From Camillea tinctor (Eukaryota > Ascomycota > Sordariomycetes > Xylariales > Xylariaceae): 64,000 bases of DNA. The DNA is taken from NCBI GenBank assembly GCA_022578605.1, contig MU394155.1, positions 1 to 64,000 of the forward strand. The letters are read 5' to 3'. Position 1 is the first letter of the stretch; every line of letters starts with the position of its first letter. A program made the translations under genes and the position numbers. Under the pieces are notes generated by a model. It saw only the letters and a list, made by a program, of their open reading frames with translations. It searched no databases and was not told where the DNA came from. This document shows positions 34,119 to 45,890 of the stretch, piece by piece.

Positions 34119-35698
34119 CGTAGCGAAGTAGAGCTGCTTTTATTGGTGGGATGGCAGAACGATCGTAGCGAATGAGTGAGGTTTTCGAGAACATTGAACC
34201 AAAGTTTGAGAGAGAGAGACAGAAACCTGTTCAAGTTCAAGAATGATGAGAAATGACAGAGGTTACGCAAAAGCTAAGTTTTTTTTTTTAAGACACATGA
34301 CTACTTCCTGCTAAGTTACAACGGATTTATTTAAGTTGTCAAGATCCTTGGAACTTACATATTAATGAGTTTGAAAAGTAGAAGGGGCTTTGAAAAAGCA
34401 AGATGTCCTAGAAGGCACATGATGATACTAATCATTTGTAAGTACGAATGAGGTAATGGTAAGTCATACCCGGTCTAGTTACCCTAACCGAAGCAAACAG
34501 TTTCTTGACTTTGTTTGCTTTCATATGTTATATCATTTATTCTTTCGATATCGATAAAAAATGCCGTCTGAAGAACGCAAGGGTTAGCTAGGAATGCCAG
34601 ATCGTATAACATTTAACTACGAAAGTTCTAAATAAAGAAATAGATCCCAAGGGATGTTTCTTACCTAACCCAGACTTCCCTTTCATGTAGGTCTATTAAT
34701 TTTACGGGAGAGGTCTTTTTTGAGATTCAAGGAGTTAAGACCGATGAGGCTTAAAATGTGTATTGAAGGTCAGACATCAGGTAATCAATGCCGGCTTTAT
34801 GCTTTAAATAGGAGCAAGAAACTCCACTGACTAAGGCAACGAACTGATTACCCGAGTGAATTTCGGGGTGGAACATAATTCATAAATAAGTGGCACAAAG
34901 TGGCTTGCGTACCTATATATGAAATGAAATTGGACACCAGGATTACAATATTGCATGGGATTAAAATTATAGGGAAAATAGGTTTTCATTGGTACCATTA
35001 TTTCCCCCGAAAGGAAAACGAGAGTAAACGAAGAAGGATGAAAGCAAAACGAAACGAGGATAGAGATGGTTATAAAATCACAAGTCCTAAACCAAAAATG
35101 CTATTGTGACAGCGTTCAAGTCAATATTAGTACAACACTAGGGAAATATGCAGCACTTTATAAAAGGCCATTTCGCCTTTCCCTTTTGATTTTCTCTTGC
35201 AGTTAGACTATTACGTTTTCTTTTAAGTGAAGGTATAATAATACTTTAGCTGGTTTCGATCTCGCATGGTGACTTGTGATGATCTTCATTCTCGCAAGCG
35301 TGGCTGAGACAAATACTTGTCGATGGGATTATTAAAGGATATATCTAAACAATTGCGTATTGTAATTTTTCCTGTCGAGAGAATGGTGCAGAGGCATTAT
35401 ATATAGCCTCAAAGACGGACACCAATTTATGATGGGTGGTATAACATCAATCTTTCTATAATATATACATATCTATTTGGCGGCTATTTATACTTATGCA
35501 GCCAATTTGCCCCTTTTCCCCAGAATACTACCATGAATGCATGCGTAGCTGCAAAGAGAGTGAGTGCTGCAGGCTCGTGAACTGTTATCGCGCCATAAAG
35601 CCTTATACAGTAGTTTATCGTAACAAGAGGCAAAAAATTCATATGGGGGAAAATTAGAATGATGGCGTACTCACTTGAGCTCTCAGAAGTAGGTGGAA
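34119..35698. other. Intergenic upstream of the ABC transporter
   Basis: AT-rich ordinary intergenic DNA. The open frame at 34900-35109 lacks a family signature. No gene supported. Confidence 0.45.
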
Positions 35699-35721
35699 GA
35701 GGCTCCTTATATAGGAGCCTC
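35699..35721 (-). promoter_or_regulatory. Palindrome enclosing a TATA box
   Basis: Arms GAGGCTCC (35699-35706) and GGAGCCTC (35714-35721) are exact inverted repeats around TTATATA. On the minus strand this reads as TATATAA in a typical core-promoter position. A GTGAGT donor follows about 40 bases downstream (35673) and a short hydrophobic frame (ATG near 35643, ending 35484, about 53 residues) lies further on. The small gene is not established. The palindrome itself is certain. Confidence 0.5.
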
Positions 35722-37971
35722 GCCCCAGAGAGCACTGACCACTAGGTATAGATCTTTATATTATATGTGTAGCAGCATGATAGCATTGGCAATGGAATTG
35801 TCACTTCGTTGATGCGAGCATATTTATGACAACAAGGCACATAAGGAAAGGGTCTGTGCTACCTCCATATTTGTGCCATGATATATAATGCTGTGGGCAG
35901 TCCATATCAATTGTCACCCATCAGAAATTCAGGACTTAGAACATGTCTTAGAACACAGACATAAGATATGAGCGTTGTGTACCCTGCTGTCTTCCGTTAG
36001 CCTATTACCAAGTGCACTAGGTTAATGATATATCAGGAAGTGCGAGTGCGCAGAATGCTGTTCGGTTGCTAAGTCCGGTAGTTTTCTCGCTGGGTGTCTC
36101 AGCCCTTTGATGGAACAAGGGAATGCGGGCAAGATCTGTTGCTCGACAACAGCCAAAGATGAAAAAATGAGAGATTTATTGACAAAAACACAGCTTTGCG
36201 CGTGTTTGCAGGTAAGACCATGTATTTCAAGAAAATAATAAATATCTGACAGCACCATCCATAATCTGGCCAACGTTTACGCAGGGATATAAGCAATTAT
36301 TTTCACTTCTAGTCGTCTATTTCCTGACATCTATTGACTAAGCGAGATATCCACATGAATTCTTACCACCTTTTTATGAAAGTCTTACGAAATTAGTACG
36401 TTTCAAGTTTATTGAGCAAATATGACTGTTTAGGTGAGAGAGAGAAGCAATTGTGTATCACGAAGGACCTAGCAAGAGCTTAGGTGATCACGATGTTATT
36501 TATGGGAAACTAGAACTACACCTATCTCTAATAACTTATAACCATGTATGCATAAATAGATTCCTTTTTTCCGCGGGAAGAACGTACTACGTTGTACCCC
36601 ATAATCCAGCACATCGTTCCTGACATTGCGTTACAACGAAGCCATGAGTATGAATTTAAGTAGATAGGTACATATTACATAGGTACTGATCTCTGAATAT
36701 CGATTTCAATTGTTTTAAAATAATGATCGAGAAATAAGGATTATATAGGACAGTCTAATCAAAGTATAGCTATAACTGTTATACATGTCCCTCTAGCTTG
36801 TTATACTGTTAGCTTAACTGCCAGTGAATAGTTGGAGTTTGAAGTCTATTCTATCAAATATTATACTTCAAGGATTATCCGATAATCCCAAAATATTGGC
36901 CTTCTCCGGGATTAATATTGAGTGGAAAATTACATATCCTTCAAATTTATCGGAGATGCGTGGAGATATGTAAGTAAGGGGTGTCAACTACACCTGAAAG
37001 ATAGAAAATCTATGCTAACTTGAGCTTTGAATATTGATACTTGCATGGTAGCATAGAACTATTGTTCTAAAAAATACAGCTTACTTTCATTTAGTTTCTT
37101 TATTTCTTTCGAAGGACTTGTCAACTGTAACTGTCGGGTGTCAGGGGTGAGAGGTCAGAGATACAAGGAACCAAGAAAGCGCTTCTATGTATGTATCTCA
37201 TGTAGTTGCAATAATAGTTTCTTACACAACATCTGATTATATAGGTTCTTGCTAGGTCCTTCATTGAAGTAGGCGTGGAATCAGGTACCTTTCACGCTTA
37301 TCAACATGGCGTCAGCATAAATTTGAGGCTCTGCTGGAATGTAGGCCGACTAATGACCGCACCTGTTGTGAGATGTTTCAGATCACGAGGTACATAGCCA
37401 TACGTAGCCTTTCGGGAAAACAGGAACTACATTTTTGTGTAAGCCTCGGTATCAAAAGTAGTTGTCGTTCTGGTCTTGTGACAACTTTGGGAATACCTGA
37501 GTCTTTCCTAGGCCCCCAATGCCGCGTGTTCGCTTATGCGCAGATTTTATAACGATAACACAGCTGAAGAATTAAACTTCGTTTCATTCTTTAAGTTACA
37601 TATTTTCAACTGCCGTTGGCAACAAAATGGCTCAGCTCGTATGATGTGATTGCGACCCCTCTACTCAGCAGACCTTTCCCATATCAAGTTACTTTAGGCG
37701 AGATAGTCCAGCTGAAGGCCCACGTTGCTGAAAGAGAATATTTGCCAAGCCGTGGCTTCACACGAAACGATAACTGCTAATAAGCGGTAAGGTGCAATTG
37801 AGGCCATGAAATACTATGTGCATTTTTGTAAAGTCGTAAGTCCCGCATTGTACGCCGCGACTGTCGAAGCAGATGTTGAGTCGGTATCCGTCAGGTACGG
37901 ATACTGGGCTTCCATAGCGCCACGCACATGAGAGACAGGTCCTTTCATCATCCATAATGTTTAAATAGTTA
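35722..37971. other. Intergenic, no gene supported
   Basis: Short frames only. A minus-strand frame at 37955-37758 (65 codons, five Cys) starts 17 bp after the stop of the next gene and may be a remnant or untranslated 3' sequence. Confidence 0.4.
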
Positions 37972-38472
37972 TCAGGTACGCAGAGTTTTTACCACTGCAA
38001 CAGTCAAGGCTAGCCATGCACCCAAATCCACCGTTAAAGATCTGACCATATTGATAGAGAGCCACTCATCTAGGATCTTGTTGGTATCATCTTCTGAGCT
38101 GGCCTCTATCACGGCTTGGATTTTCGGCGCAATAAAAGGAGCGAATGCTAGATGGGACAGAGCTAGAGATGCACCAGCTACGTACCACCAGCCTGATCTT
38201 CGCGCTATCAATCTTGTGCGCTGAGCAAGGAGATTCGTAATAGACGTCGATGTAGTGACCGTCAGGAAGCCAAGGACCATGGGAAGTCCTTTGTAGAAAA
38301 AGTTCTTGAAGTAGCTCGGGAGCATTGGCCTGCTGTGCTCTCGGACCTGCCGCGTGTTCAAGAGGCTGAGGAAAAAGTGCTGGTCCCACGCAAACAGAAG
38401 TGTACAAGTCGATGACACGAGAGGCGCAGCTGTAAGTGCGACCATCGGGTCGAAGAAAAGCCCGGATGCCAT
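37972..38472 (-). CDS. Four-helix integral membrane protein, DUF1772-like
   Basis: A 166-residue, single-exon membrane protein. Hydrophobic segments are at about 8-30 (VALTAAPLVSSTCTLLFAWD), 58-78 (LPMVLGFLTVTTSTSI), 93-115 (WWYVAGASLALSHLAFAPF) and 142-162 (DLGAWLALTVAVVKTL). The arrangement of four helices, an extracytoplasmic loop after helix 1 and a conserved-looking INMVRSLTVDLGAWLA stretch before the end resembles fungal DUF1772-type proteins. Some of these act as anthrone-oxygenase-like accessory enzymes in metabolite clusters, but that function is not shown here. It lies next to the DMT transporter on the same strand, 1.2 kb apart. Confidence 0.65.
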   Translation of the reverse strand: MASGLFFDPMVALTAAPLVSSTCTLLFAWDQHFFLSLLNTRQVREHSRPMLPSYFKNFFYKGLPMVLGFLTVTTSTSITNLLAQRTRLIARRSGWWYVAGASLALSHLAFAPFIAPKIQAVIEASSEDDTNKILDEWLSINMVRSLTVDLGAWLALTVAVVKTLRT

Positions 38473-39647
38473 ATTCTAAGCTTTCAATGAGATATGATAT
38501 ATATCGACCAGTTTTTCGGCCCTGCGCAGACCTCTATGTAGTTAAAGAGGTAAGAGAGGCCACGGCTGACAGAACGGGCTTCGGCGACTTATAATGTAGA
38601 CCCCAGGGGCTACAGGTATTCCTTTCTGCAAGGGCTGCGCCGCATGATGGTTGCACGAACAATCAGACGATACCTCATCAGGGGAAATCCAATCAGAAGC
38701 TTTTTGGGACCACCCAAAAATCCACCGAAAGGATTTATGTATGTATTCCGCTTTGATGGAACACTATAGCAAGTCGACATGACCTTAATACCCCTCCTGG
38801 CTCGTGTATTGCATTATACAGTTGATTAGGTACATGAATATAGGTATATATCGTCTTCGAAACACGCCTATGCTTCTAAACCACAATCATTAATACCGCA
38901 CGATAAACGACTTCATATAATCTACTTATGACTATGATGTATCTAGCGTGTTATTCACAAGAATATAGTCTCATCTTACTTGTGGATCTGAATATTTTGA
39001 TATCAGTGTATAGTAGCTGTTTGGAACACCGCGTGGCCTCACAGCAACAACGGATGGCCACGATGGTGCGTGAAGGATTGGGACTAAGAGCTTGCTCCAC
39101 CACAAGTCGAAAAGTTCAACCCTACCAATTAAGGCTGTTAGTAGTGTCTTGTCCTTCATTAATAATTAGAGGTTGTAACTTTTCTTCCAGACTCCAATTA
39201 ACGATGCATATCCTATTTATTCCACAACTCAAGAGACTTTTTGATCGACCCGCTGGTGCGGCTCCTAAAAACTTCGGATCTATATAATTGACTTATCTGA
39301 TATTTGTCGAAAAAGGGACGCTGTTTCAATATTGTTAACATACGCGCATTATACATACTCCGCGACAGGGCACTAGAAAACTACATGAAGTCTAGATTAC
39401 CTAGGTAGGTTATGATAAAAGCGAAATCGCTAATTGCTACTGGCGATCAGCTTATATATAGTCTATGACATAACTTGGCGTATATTTATCTTGACAAAGT
39501 CTCATTTCTCCGTGCGAGACCTTTTAGTGTGCAATATATGTATTTATAACCTTTGTGTGTGTCTAGGTAGGTTGGGTATATATGCATCATTCTTAGACAG
39601 TACGACTATCCGTAGGTAACTTCAATCCCTAAGAGAATCACCCTTCT
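38473..39647. other. Intergenic, no gene seen
   Basis: Only short frames. Promoter of the minus-strand membrane protein and 3' flank of the DMT transporter. Confidence 0.5.
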
Positions 39648-41230
39648 CTAGGAGTCTCGTTCGCTGTTAGCTAAAAGTGCACTCTCTTCGTCAATGGTGG
39701 ATATGTCCCTTTGTGGGACAGGTTTGCTCTTTTGAAGGCTCAACCAAACAGCAGCCCCTATGATCAACGCGCTCCCTGCAAAACTCATAATCGGCGGAGT
39801 GGTTCCCCAAATTACACGCTCGATTATAAGTGCAAAGACCATTTGTATATACTGGTAGTTGTTAGATATGATTCTAAGTGAATGGAGGGACCACATACGA
39901 TCATATTAGTGGCCCTTCCTGCTTTTTCTCTTTGCAATCCTTCGGTTAAGAGAAATTGGAGCAAGAAGCCGGCAACCCCAATTATGATAAGTAGTGTCCT
40001 GTATCTTGTTAGTTCTCATGTCTATACTGGCATGATCGGTCATGCATCATACCATTGCAATATCCCCTGTGGAAGTACGAATTGCAGATCCGGATGTACC
40101 ATAATAATTACGCTTGATCCAACTGTGGCTAAAACAGCGAAATAGTTAACGCTGATTAGAGAATGTGCCCTCTTTCCAATAACACGTATAGTGCCATACG
40201 CGACCGCTGCGCCGAATGTTCCAACGATGGCAAGTAGGATAGCAACTACACGCTCAACATAGGAAGGAGATTCTGTACGAGCTAATTGCTGATCATGTTC
40301 TATAATGAAAGTGGTCAAAGATTCATTTTTACCACTTGGGTCGTCCAGTATAGGCCCTTCACCGTTGCGCCCAAAAAGGAAAGCTGGCCTGGCAATCAGC
40401 AGCACCCCGGTGAAGGCAAGCAACCCAGCTAGGGATTCTTGTATGCCATATGGCTCCTAAGAAGATGTCAGATTAAGTGTATGAGCAAATAAAAGATCAC
40501 TACAGGACGCATGGTTACCTTCAGCCAAACGAAGCAGACAATAGCAGTCCATGTGGGCACCAGAAACGTGATAGCTGTAGCATCAGATATTTCCAGATAG
40601 GATAGCGAATCTGGAATAGTGGTCAATATAAAATATCACCCCCAGAAGAGCCATTTGGAGCTTACAGTATAGTCCAAACAGTCCAATGAACCCAGCGGTA
40701 CCCCGCAAAACCAGCAGTCCCCTGATACTTGACTGGCCAAGAGGAAAATCAGGAACTTTTTTATACCACATATACAGAGATCCGAGTATGGCAGTGAAAA
40801 GCATGCGCACGAATATGATCTGTAAGGCATGGAGCTTGTTAGGAGAATCTGGCGATGTTAACAGTTTAGCTGCCGCGTTCATCTATCACAGGTTAGTTTA
40901 TTACGATATTCACGGTAAGGGGGTTAGGGGAGGACTTCGTACGATAGACCCAAAACTCTGCGCTGAAAATACCAGCACCAGACCGATATTTCTTTGGTAG
41001 AAATGTCTAAGTCTTTGGCGGATAGTAGGTGGTGTCGATTCATATTGCTCATCTCCGCTACCACGAGAGGATTCTGGTTCTTGCTCGACGCGGTTGGTGG
41101 GCATCACCGCACTACTATCACTACCATTACCACTACCACTACCACTACCCTTACCTACGGTGTTAATGGTAGTCCCACTATGCTCACTGTTAGTGGTATT
41201 TTTAGACCCTTCTGCAGCTCCGTAGCCCAT
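39648..41230 (-). CDS. DMT-superfamily transporter (two EamA domains, SLC35G-like)
   Basis: Six exons: 41230-40943, 40882-40666, 40610-40519, 40456-40053, 39998-39899, 39851-39648; 434 residues. All introns are 43-62 bp with GT...AG and keep frame. After a Gly/Ser/Asn-rich cytosolic N-terminus (~80 residues) there are about ten membrane helices in two EamA halves. Diagnostic stretches are QSFGSIMNAAAKLL (helix 1), LHALQIIFVRMLFTAILGS, YYSLSYLEISDATAITFL, SLAGLLAFTGVLLIARP and TEGLQREKAGRATNMI, typical of fungal and animal SLC35G/nodulin-21-like members. Substrate is unknown. The C-terminus ends with an acidic DEESALLANSE tail, a possible vacuolar sorting signal (inference). Confidence 0.9.
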
Positions 41231-42424
41231 GCTGAATTGGAAAGATAAGAACGTGGTATCGAGGTACCTAAATACTTATAAGGAGGGGAATTTCTAAACT
41301 ACGAAATCCCACCGCTTCCCGCAGATTTTATTTGCTGTACTCACTAAGCACAGAACACTTTATGCCCCACAGCAGCCTAAGAAACGTGACCTATCCTAAC
41401 CAAAGCCGAAGGCCGAGCCTGCCAAGCCGATACAAGCCGCGGGGTGGAGCTCCAAAGCTCCCCTGTAACTATAGGATCCCTATTTTAGTTTAGTTAGCAG
41501 GTTTGGTATGTGGTATCATACTTACGGAGGGGCAACAAGCATTATTCTTCTAATGACTAAGCTCTGTAGCAAAATCATGTTGCAAAGAATGTCACATACA
41601 TATAAAGAGAAAGGATAAGAGAGAAAGAAAAAAAAAAAGAAAAGACGTTAAGCCAACCAGGAGTCGGTGATATTCCAAGATGGTTGAAGTGTACCTACAT
41701 GAGGGGCTTGCATCGTTATATGTAGTGTATTATACAACCCATACCCCAGCTCTGGTATAAAAGGGTCAACGCTAACTCCAATTTTTAAACTTTAAAGTCT
41801 TTATAGAGCCACCTATCATTGGTCTAGTACGTTAATCAGCACGGATATAGGTTATTATACTAATAAAGATTATATTCAGTAGTCCATAGTAGCATATAAC
41901 ATCGTATATTGGTTTCAACTACACCCATTCAGGAGTCCAAGTCTATGCATGACCTTATAAACTTTGGTTCATAAACAAGTAGTTCCGTCAGTCCAAGTAC
42001 AACTGACGATGCTGCCTTACATCCCCCCACCTGACATCCGGCAGGCAATTGCTACGCTATGGTATGATATCTACTACATAGATAACTTATACGATCCTTT
42101 CAATGCTACCCTTATGCTTGGACCCAAACAAACCTTTCCCATAACTCGTAACTTCGCCCTCCAAGTGCATAAGCTGAAATGCTATCTCCAACGCCACACG
42201 CTCTTCACTGGTTGAGTCTGCAAACCTGTCTGGGTCGATCTAGACGCCGCTCCAAACACTGCCCGGGGGGGAAAAATGAATCAGGGGTCGTTCCGAATTT
42301 AGAAGTGTGCCTGTCACTTCCACGCTACCCTTCCTAGATTTTCTATTATGTAGACATGTTCCCGTTGCCTCCGTCTGCTCCGTAGAAAACTTGCCGTTCA
42401 CAACCTCTAAATATCGGCGGCATT
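41231..42424. other. Divergent intergenic region
   Basis: Lies between the DMT transporter (-) and the PAN-like gene (+). An open frame ending at 42215 (68 codons from its first ATG at 42009) has no recognisable features. No gene supported. Confidence 0.45.
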
Positions 42425-43278
42425 ATGGCTGATGTTGTGTACATATCCCCAGATTCATTCAAGGAGGCGGCCTCTCCTCGAATACTCGGCGGTACCGGCT
42501 TGGAGCTCGCCGAGCATCAACCCCCACCGCCGAACTGGGGCGACTATTCCCCAGTACCAAATTCCGTACCGGTCAAGCAGACACGTAAAATATGTGGGCT
42601 ACACAGATCAACACTTATCTTAGCCGTGATTCTCATCGTCGTTGTTATCGCTGCCGGAGTAGGTGGTGGAGTCGGTGGCTCACTCGCAGTACAAAATGCG
42701 AAAAGGTGAGATAAACTACGCTTTTTCTTTTCTTTCTTATATACAATCCCATAGTTATAAGTAATACTGACGTGACGGGGTTCCCTAGCAACGCCGAGAA
42801 CAGCCTCATATCAAACGGCACATCCCGCATCTCAACCGTCACCATAACCTCAATCTCAACGCGAACTCTAACCGCCACCGGCACCACCGGAACCGGAACT
42901 AGCACCTCTACCGGCTCCGGGCTCGTCGTGCCCACCGGCCTCCTCGCGCTCGACTGTCCGGGCCTCGACAGCGAGGGCGACCAGGTCATCGCGTGGGACG
43001 CGAGCTCGTGGACGTTCACGCCGACCTGCGGCACCGACTACGTGGGCGCGGACTTCGGCGCCGTCATCGTGTACTCTTTCCACGACTGCATGCAGGCCTG
43101 CGCCGCGCACAACCACTTCAGCGGCACCACCCAGTGCGCCGCCGTCACCTTCAGCGCCAACCAGACGTACCAGATCGCCCGCAACTTCGGCAACTGCTGG
43201 CTCAAGACGGGCACTGGCACGCAGAACACGGCGGCCGGGGATACGTTCGTGAGCGCGGTGTTGAGGAGCTCGATATGA
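42425..43278 (+). CDS. Type II membrane protein with PAN/Apple-like cysteine-rich ectodomain
   Basis: Exons 42425-42705 and 42789-43278 (intron GTGAGA...CCCTAG); 256 residues. It has a short cytosolic N-terminus with a Pro-rich stretch, one transmembrane helix (~62-88, LILAVILIVVVIAAGVGGG), a Ser/Thr-rich stalk likely O-glycosylated, and a C-terminal domain with six cysteines (LDCPG, PTCGT, HDCMQAC, TQCAAV, GNCWLK). The DCMQAC and NCWLK context resembles PAN/Apple domains common in fungal surface proteins. The role is probably at the cell surface or wall, possibly carbohydrate or protein binding (family knowledge, not shown here). A solo LTR lies 58 bp after its stop. Confidence 0.8.
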
Positions 43279-43335
43279 CATGGGGGGGTTAGGGGAAGGG
43301 AGGAGGGGGGAGAGAAAGTTGGTGTATTTATTGGT

Positions 43336-43458
43336 TGTTACAACTGGGTGTTGAGTAGCCCCGCTGTACCATGAGAGAAAGGGTTCTCACAATGACCGAG
43401 TGGTCATTGTGGCTCAATTCTGTATTATATAGTTACCCATCAATCCCGGGGCGTAACA
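43336..43458 (+). mobile_element. Solo LTR with perfect TSD (copy 1)
   Basis: A 123-bp element with ends TGTTAC...GTAACA (inverted 6-mers), flanked by the 5-bp target duplication TTGGT (43331-43335 and 43459-43463). Similar to 45753-45885. Both contain the palindrome AATGACC-GAGT-GGTCATT and the stretch CAATTCTGTATTATATAG. Confidence 0.88.
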
Positions 43459-43463
43459 TTGGT

Positions 43464-44234
43464 GTAGATGCTAGCGATCTGGTTTTGGAGGCAGGAAGGA
43501 TTTTCCTGTATCGGGTTTCCCTAGAGGGATGGAAATAATGGGACTGTGGACGCGATGGGTAAAGTGTATCATTGGGTAAAATCCATGTACCATATAACGA
43601 TAATGATGAATACGCAACTGTAATGAAACTGTAGCGTTATACAATCTGTGGATTTTGTCTTTTCGATAGATTGGGTTCAGGTTCAGGCAGCCTCTCGTCG
43701 GTGCAGTGCAACGGTGAAGGGGTCGATAGCCTAATACCAATAATAGGGGAGTAATCCGTAAAGTGGGGTTCATCAACTCACCCTCCTAGTTGATGACCTC
43801 TGCTATACCAATCGAAGTCGCCGCCTGCCTACCTGTTTGTGATATCGAAGTAGAAATATGCAGTCAAATAAGAAACTATAGGGTGAATGGCATGTATGTT
43901 TGTTAGGTATTGGTTTACAAATATCCAAGAACTCAAGTTGTCATTCTGAGATAAGGAACTCGAGGCATATTCGGTATAACGAGTGTATTCATCTGCATAC
44001 GAATAGTATTTAAATGATTGTTATCAGCTATAGATATCTGGACACCAAACGAGCGTTGTTGGCCACCAATCCCAGTTGGCGCCTGTCATACAGATGTTCA
44101 GCCTGTAATATTCCCACATCTCCATCATCTTCGTCCCCCCTGTTCATGGGCATGAGTGCTCAAGCTACTTTTCTATTGAAATAAATTGTCAGACCTTAAG
44201 AATATACCAATAGAGAGGAATCACGTACCAGCGC
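43464..44234. other. Intergenic, no gene seen
   Basis: A minus-strand frame at 43471-43776 has no protein-like features. Confidence 0.45.
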
Positions 44235-44728
44235 TTAGCTCAGGGCCCACGATCCCGAGCCACTGATGGTGCTGGTGGAGTTGATGCCATGACCGTTCAG
44301 TTTGCCCTTGATAACTGCGCCGTTATCCAAGGTGAGCTCGAAATCGTGCATGCCAAAAGGGCCCTCGAAAGTACGGTCGGGCCCTAGTTCGCTGTCCTCG
44401 TTATAAGTGAGGGTGACGTCGTTGGTGGTGAAAAACTGCAGAGGGGCATCGCCGTTGACCGATCCAGTGAATGTTGCCTGTTGGTTGTGGATGACAAACA
44501 GGGCGGTGACTGTATCATAGTATGTTAGTAACCAACCATTTTTTATATTGTAGACCCAGGTAGATATTCTCCTATTCTGGCAGCCTCTATGGAATTAAAT
44601 CTCATATACTGTGTTAAGATAAGGAATGTTCCTTTCCAACACAGGCAAACGAGGAGATTGAAGACTTCTTGGAACTACTCACCCTGGTGAGGACCGCTGC
44701 GGATGAGGTTTCCTGGGACGACAGGCAT
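44235..44728 (-). CDS. Small beta-strand-rich protein, two exons, unknown function
   Basis: Exons 44728-44683 and 44509-44235; 106 residues. The 173-bp intron starts GTGAGT, has a perfect TACTAAC branch site and ends GATACAG. The protein starts MPVVPGNLIRSGPHQ and continues with alternating hydrophobic/polar residues (VTALFVIHNQQATFTGSV, VTLTYNEDSE, MHDFELTLDNGAVIKGKL) and a Ser/Thr-rich end (STSTISGSGSWALS). This suggests a compact beta-barrel or sandwich. No signal peptide, membrane segment or known domain is recognised. A TATAAATA box lies 125 bases upstream, implying a well-defined and possibly strong promoter. Lectin-like or small structural proteins have similar looks, but I make no functional claim. 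Confidence 0.75.
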
Positions 44729-44852
44729 GGTGTATTGAGGTGTATAGTTGATTGTTCAGGGAATAATATTGGGCAAGTCTAAGTATTGATAGTTTGTTGA
44801 TGTTTTAGTTCTTGATGGTGAGGCCATGATGAGGGTGATGGGAAGGCTTACC

Positions 44853-44860
44853 TATTTATA
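44853..44860 (-). promoter_or_regulatory. TATA box of the 44728 gene
   Basis: Minus-strand TATAAATA, 125 bases upstream of the ATG, followed by an A/C-rich leader. Confidence 0.6.
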
Positions 44861-45752
44861 CACATAATCTCAGCGAATATTATAGCTACCTCCTCATGTC
44901 TTGGAATAGGCTATTCGAACAAGGCTCGAAGGACGTCACATCAAGGCGACATGGCCCGTGCCCGCGAGAATCTATGCACCAGTCCAAGCTGAAGAGGGCT
45001 TCCGCTTCCCCTCTTCAGCGCAACGTCAATATACAATACTGCCCCTTACGAAGGAGGCGTTTTCCGGCTTCGATCGGGTGTTACAAGAAGTTGTGAAGAA
45101 TGTGCTATGCTCACCAGTCCAATACACCGGAAATTATCCATAGAGTGGCCTCTAGAGCCTCACTAGAGTGTACCTTTCACTCATTCTCGATATGAATTCG
45201 TCATTTCGAATTCAAACTTGTTTATGAATGTGTATCCCACTATGTGCTGACCGAACACCCGTTTTTGGAAAGGCTGCCGTTGAACTACGTAGCATACAGT
45301 TTCACCTCTTTGCAAACAAAAGACGTCGTCGTCATCATAAAAGGGGCAAATGGTGACGTAGAATGGGAGTCATATAATCAAGATAGAAATCAGCATCGAT
45401 ATGTTATAAAACAGTTCTAATTTAAGCGCTGTGTTCCTATTGTGGTATATATATCTGAACAGGTATTAGTGCTACAAGTATTTCAGAATTCGTACAACTT
45501 TTCACACTTGAGTATTTGCTCCCTAAATTATATCTTTATTCTATAGCCTGCTATTCACGAAGCCCTAATGAGAGATAATGTGAGTCATCATAGTGTTTCC
45601 GTAAGAAAAGTAAGATGTTATCATGTATCCAGCTAGAAGTCTACACAAACAATTATTTGTCATAGGTTGTACACCTCGCAGTACCTTGTTCCAACAAGAG
45701 GGCCCTTCCTCCTCGAGTTTCATGATTACATTTCGCCAAGTTATAAAGTAAG
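44861..45752. other. Intergenic, no gene supported
   Basis: Overlapping short frames at 44896-45143 appear to be chance. Confidence 0.45.
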
Positions 45753-45885
45753 TGTTACAACAGTGTATTGGGCAACACCATTATACCATGAGACTAAAAG
45801 ATTCTCCTAATGACCGAGTGGTCATTGGATCCCAATTCTGTATTATATAGTTACTCTCCAGCCAATCCCTGGCTGGGACATAACA
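45753..45885 (+). mobile_element. Solo LTR with perfect TSD (copy 2)
   Basis: A 133-bp element with ends TGTTAC...ATAACA, flanked by the 5-bp target duplication GTAAG (45748-45752 and 45886-45890). Same family and orientation as 43336-43458, including the AATGACC-GAGT-GGTCATT palindrome. Confidence 0.88.
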
Positions 45886-45890
45886 GTAAG

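Noticed and set aside
37758..37955. 65-codon Cys-containing minus frame just after the DUF1772-like gene
   Set aside because: Could be a fragment of a cysteine-rich secreted protein, but no signal peptide, no splice partner and no promoter; left as intergenic.
42009..42215. 68-codon frame upstream of the PAN-like gene
   Set aside because: No domain, promoter or splice support; likely chance.
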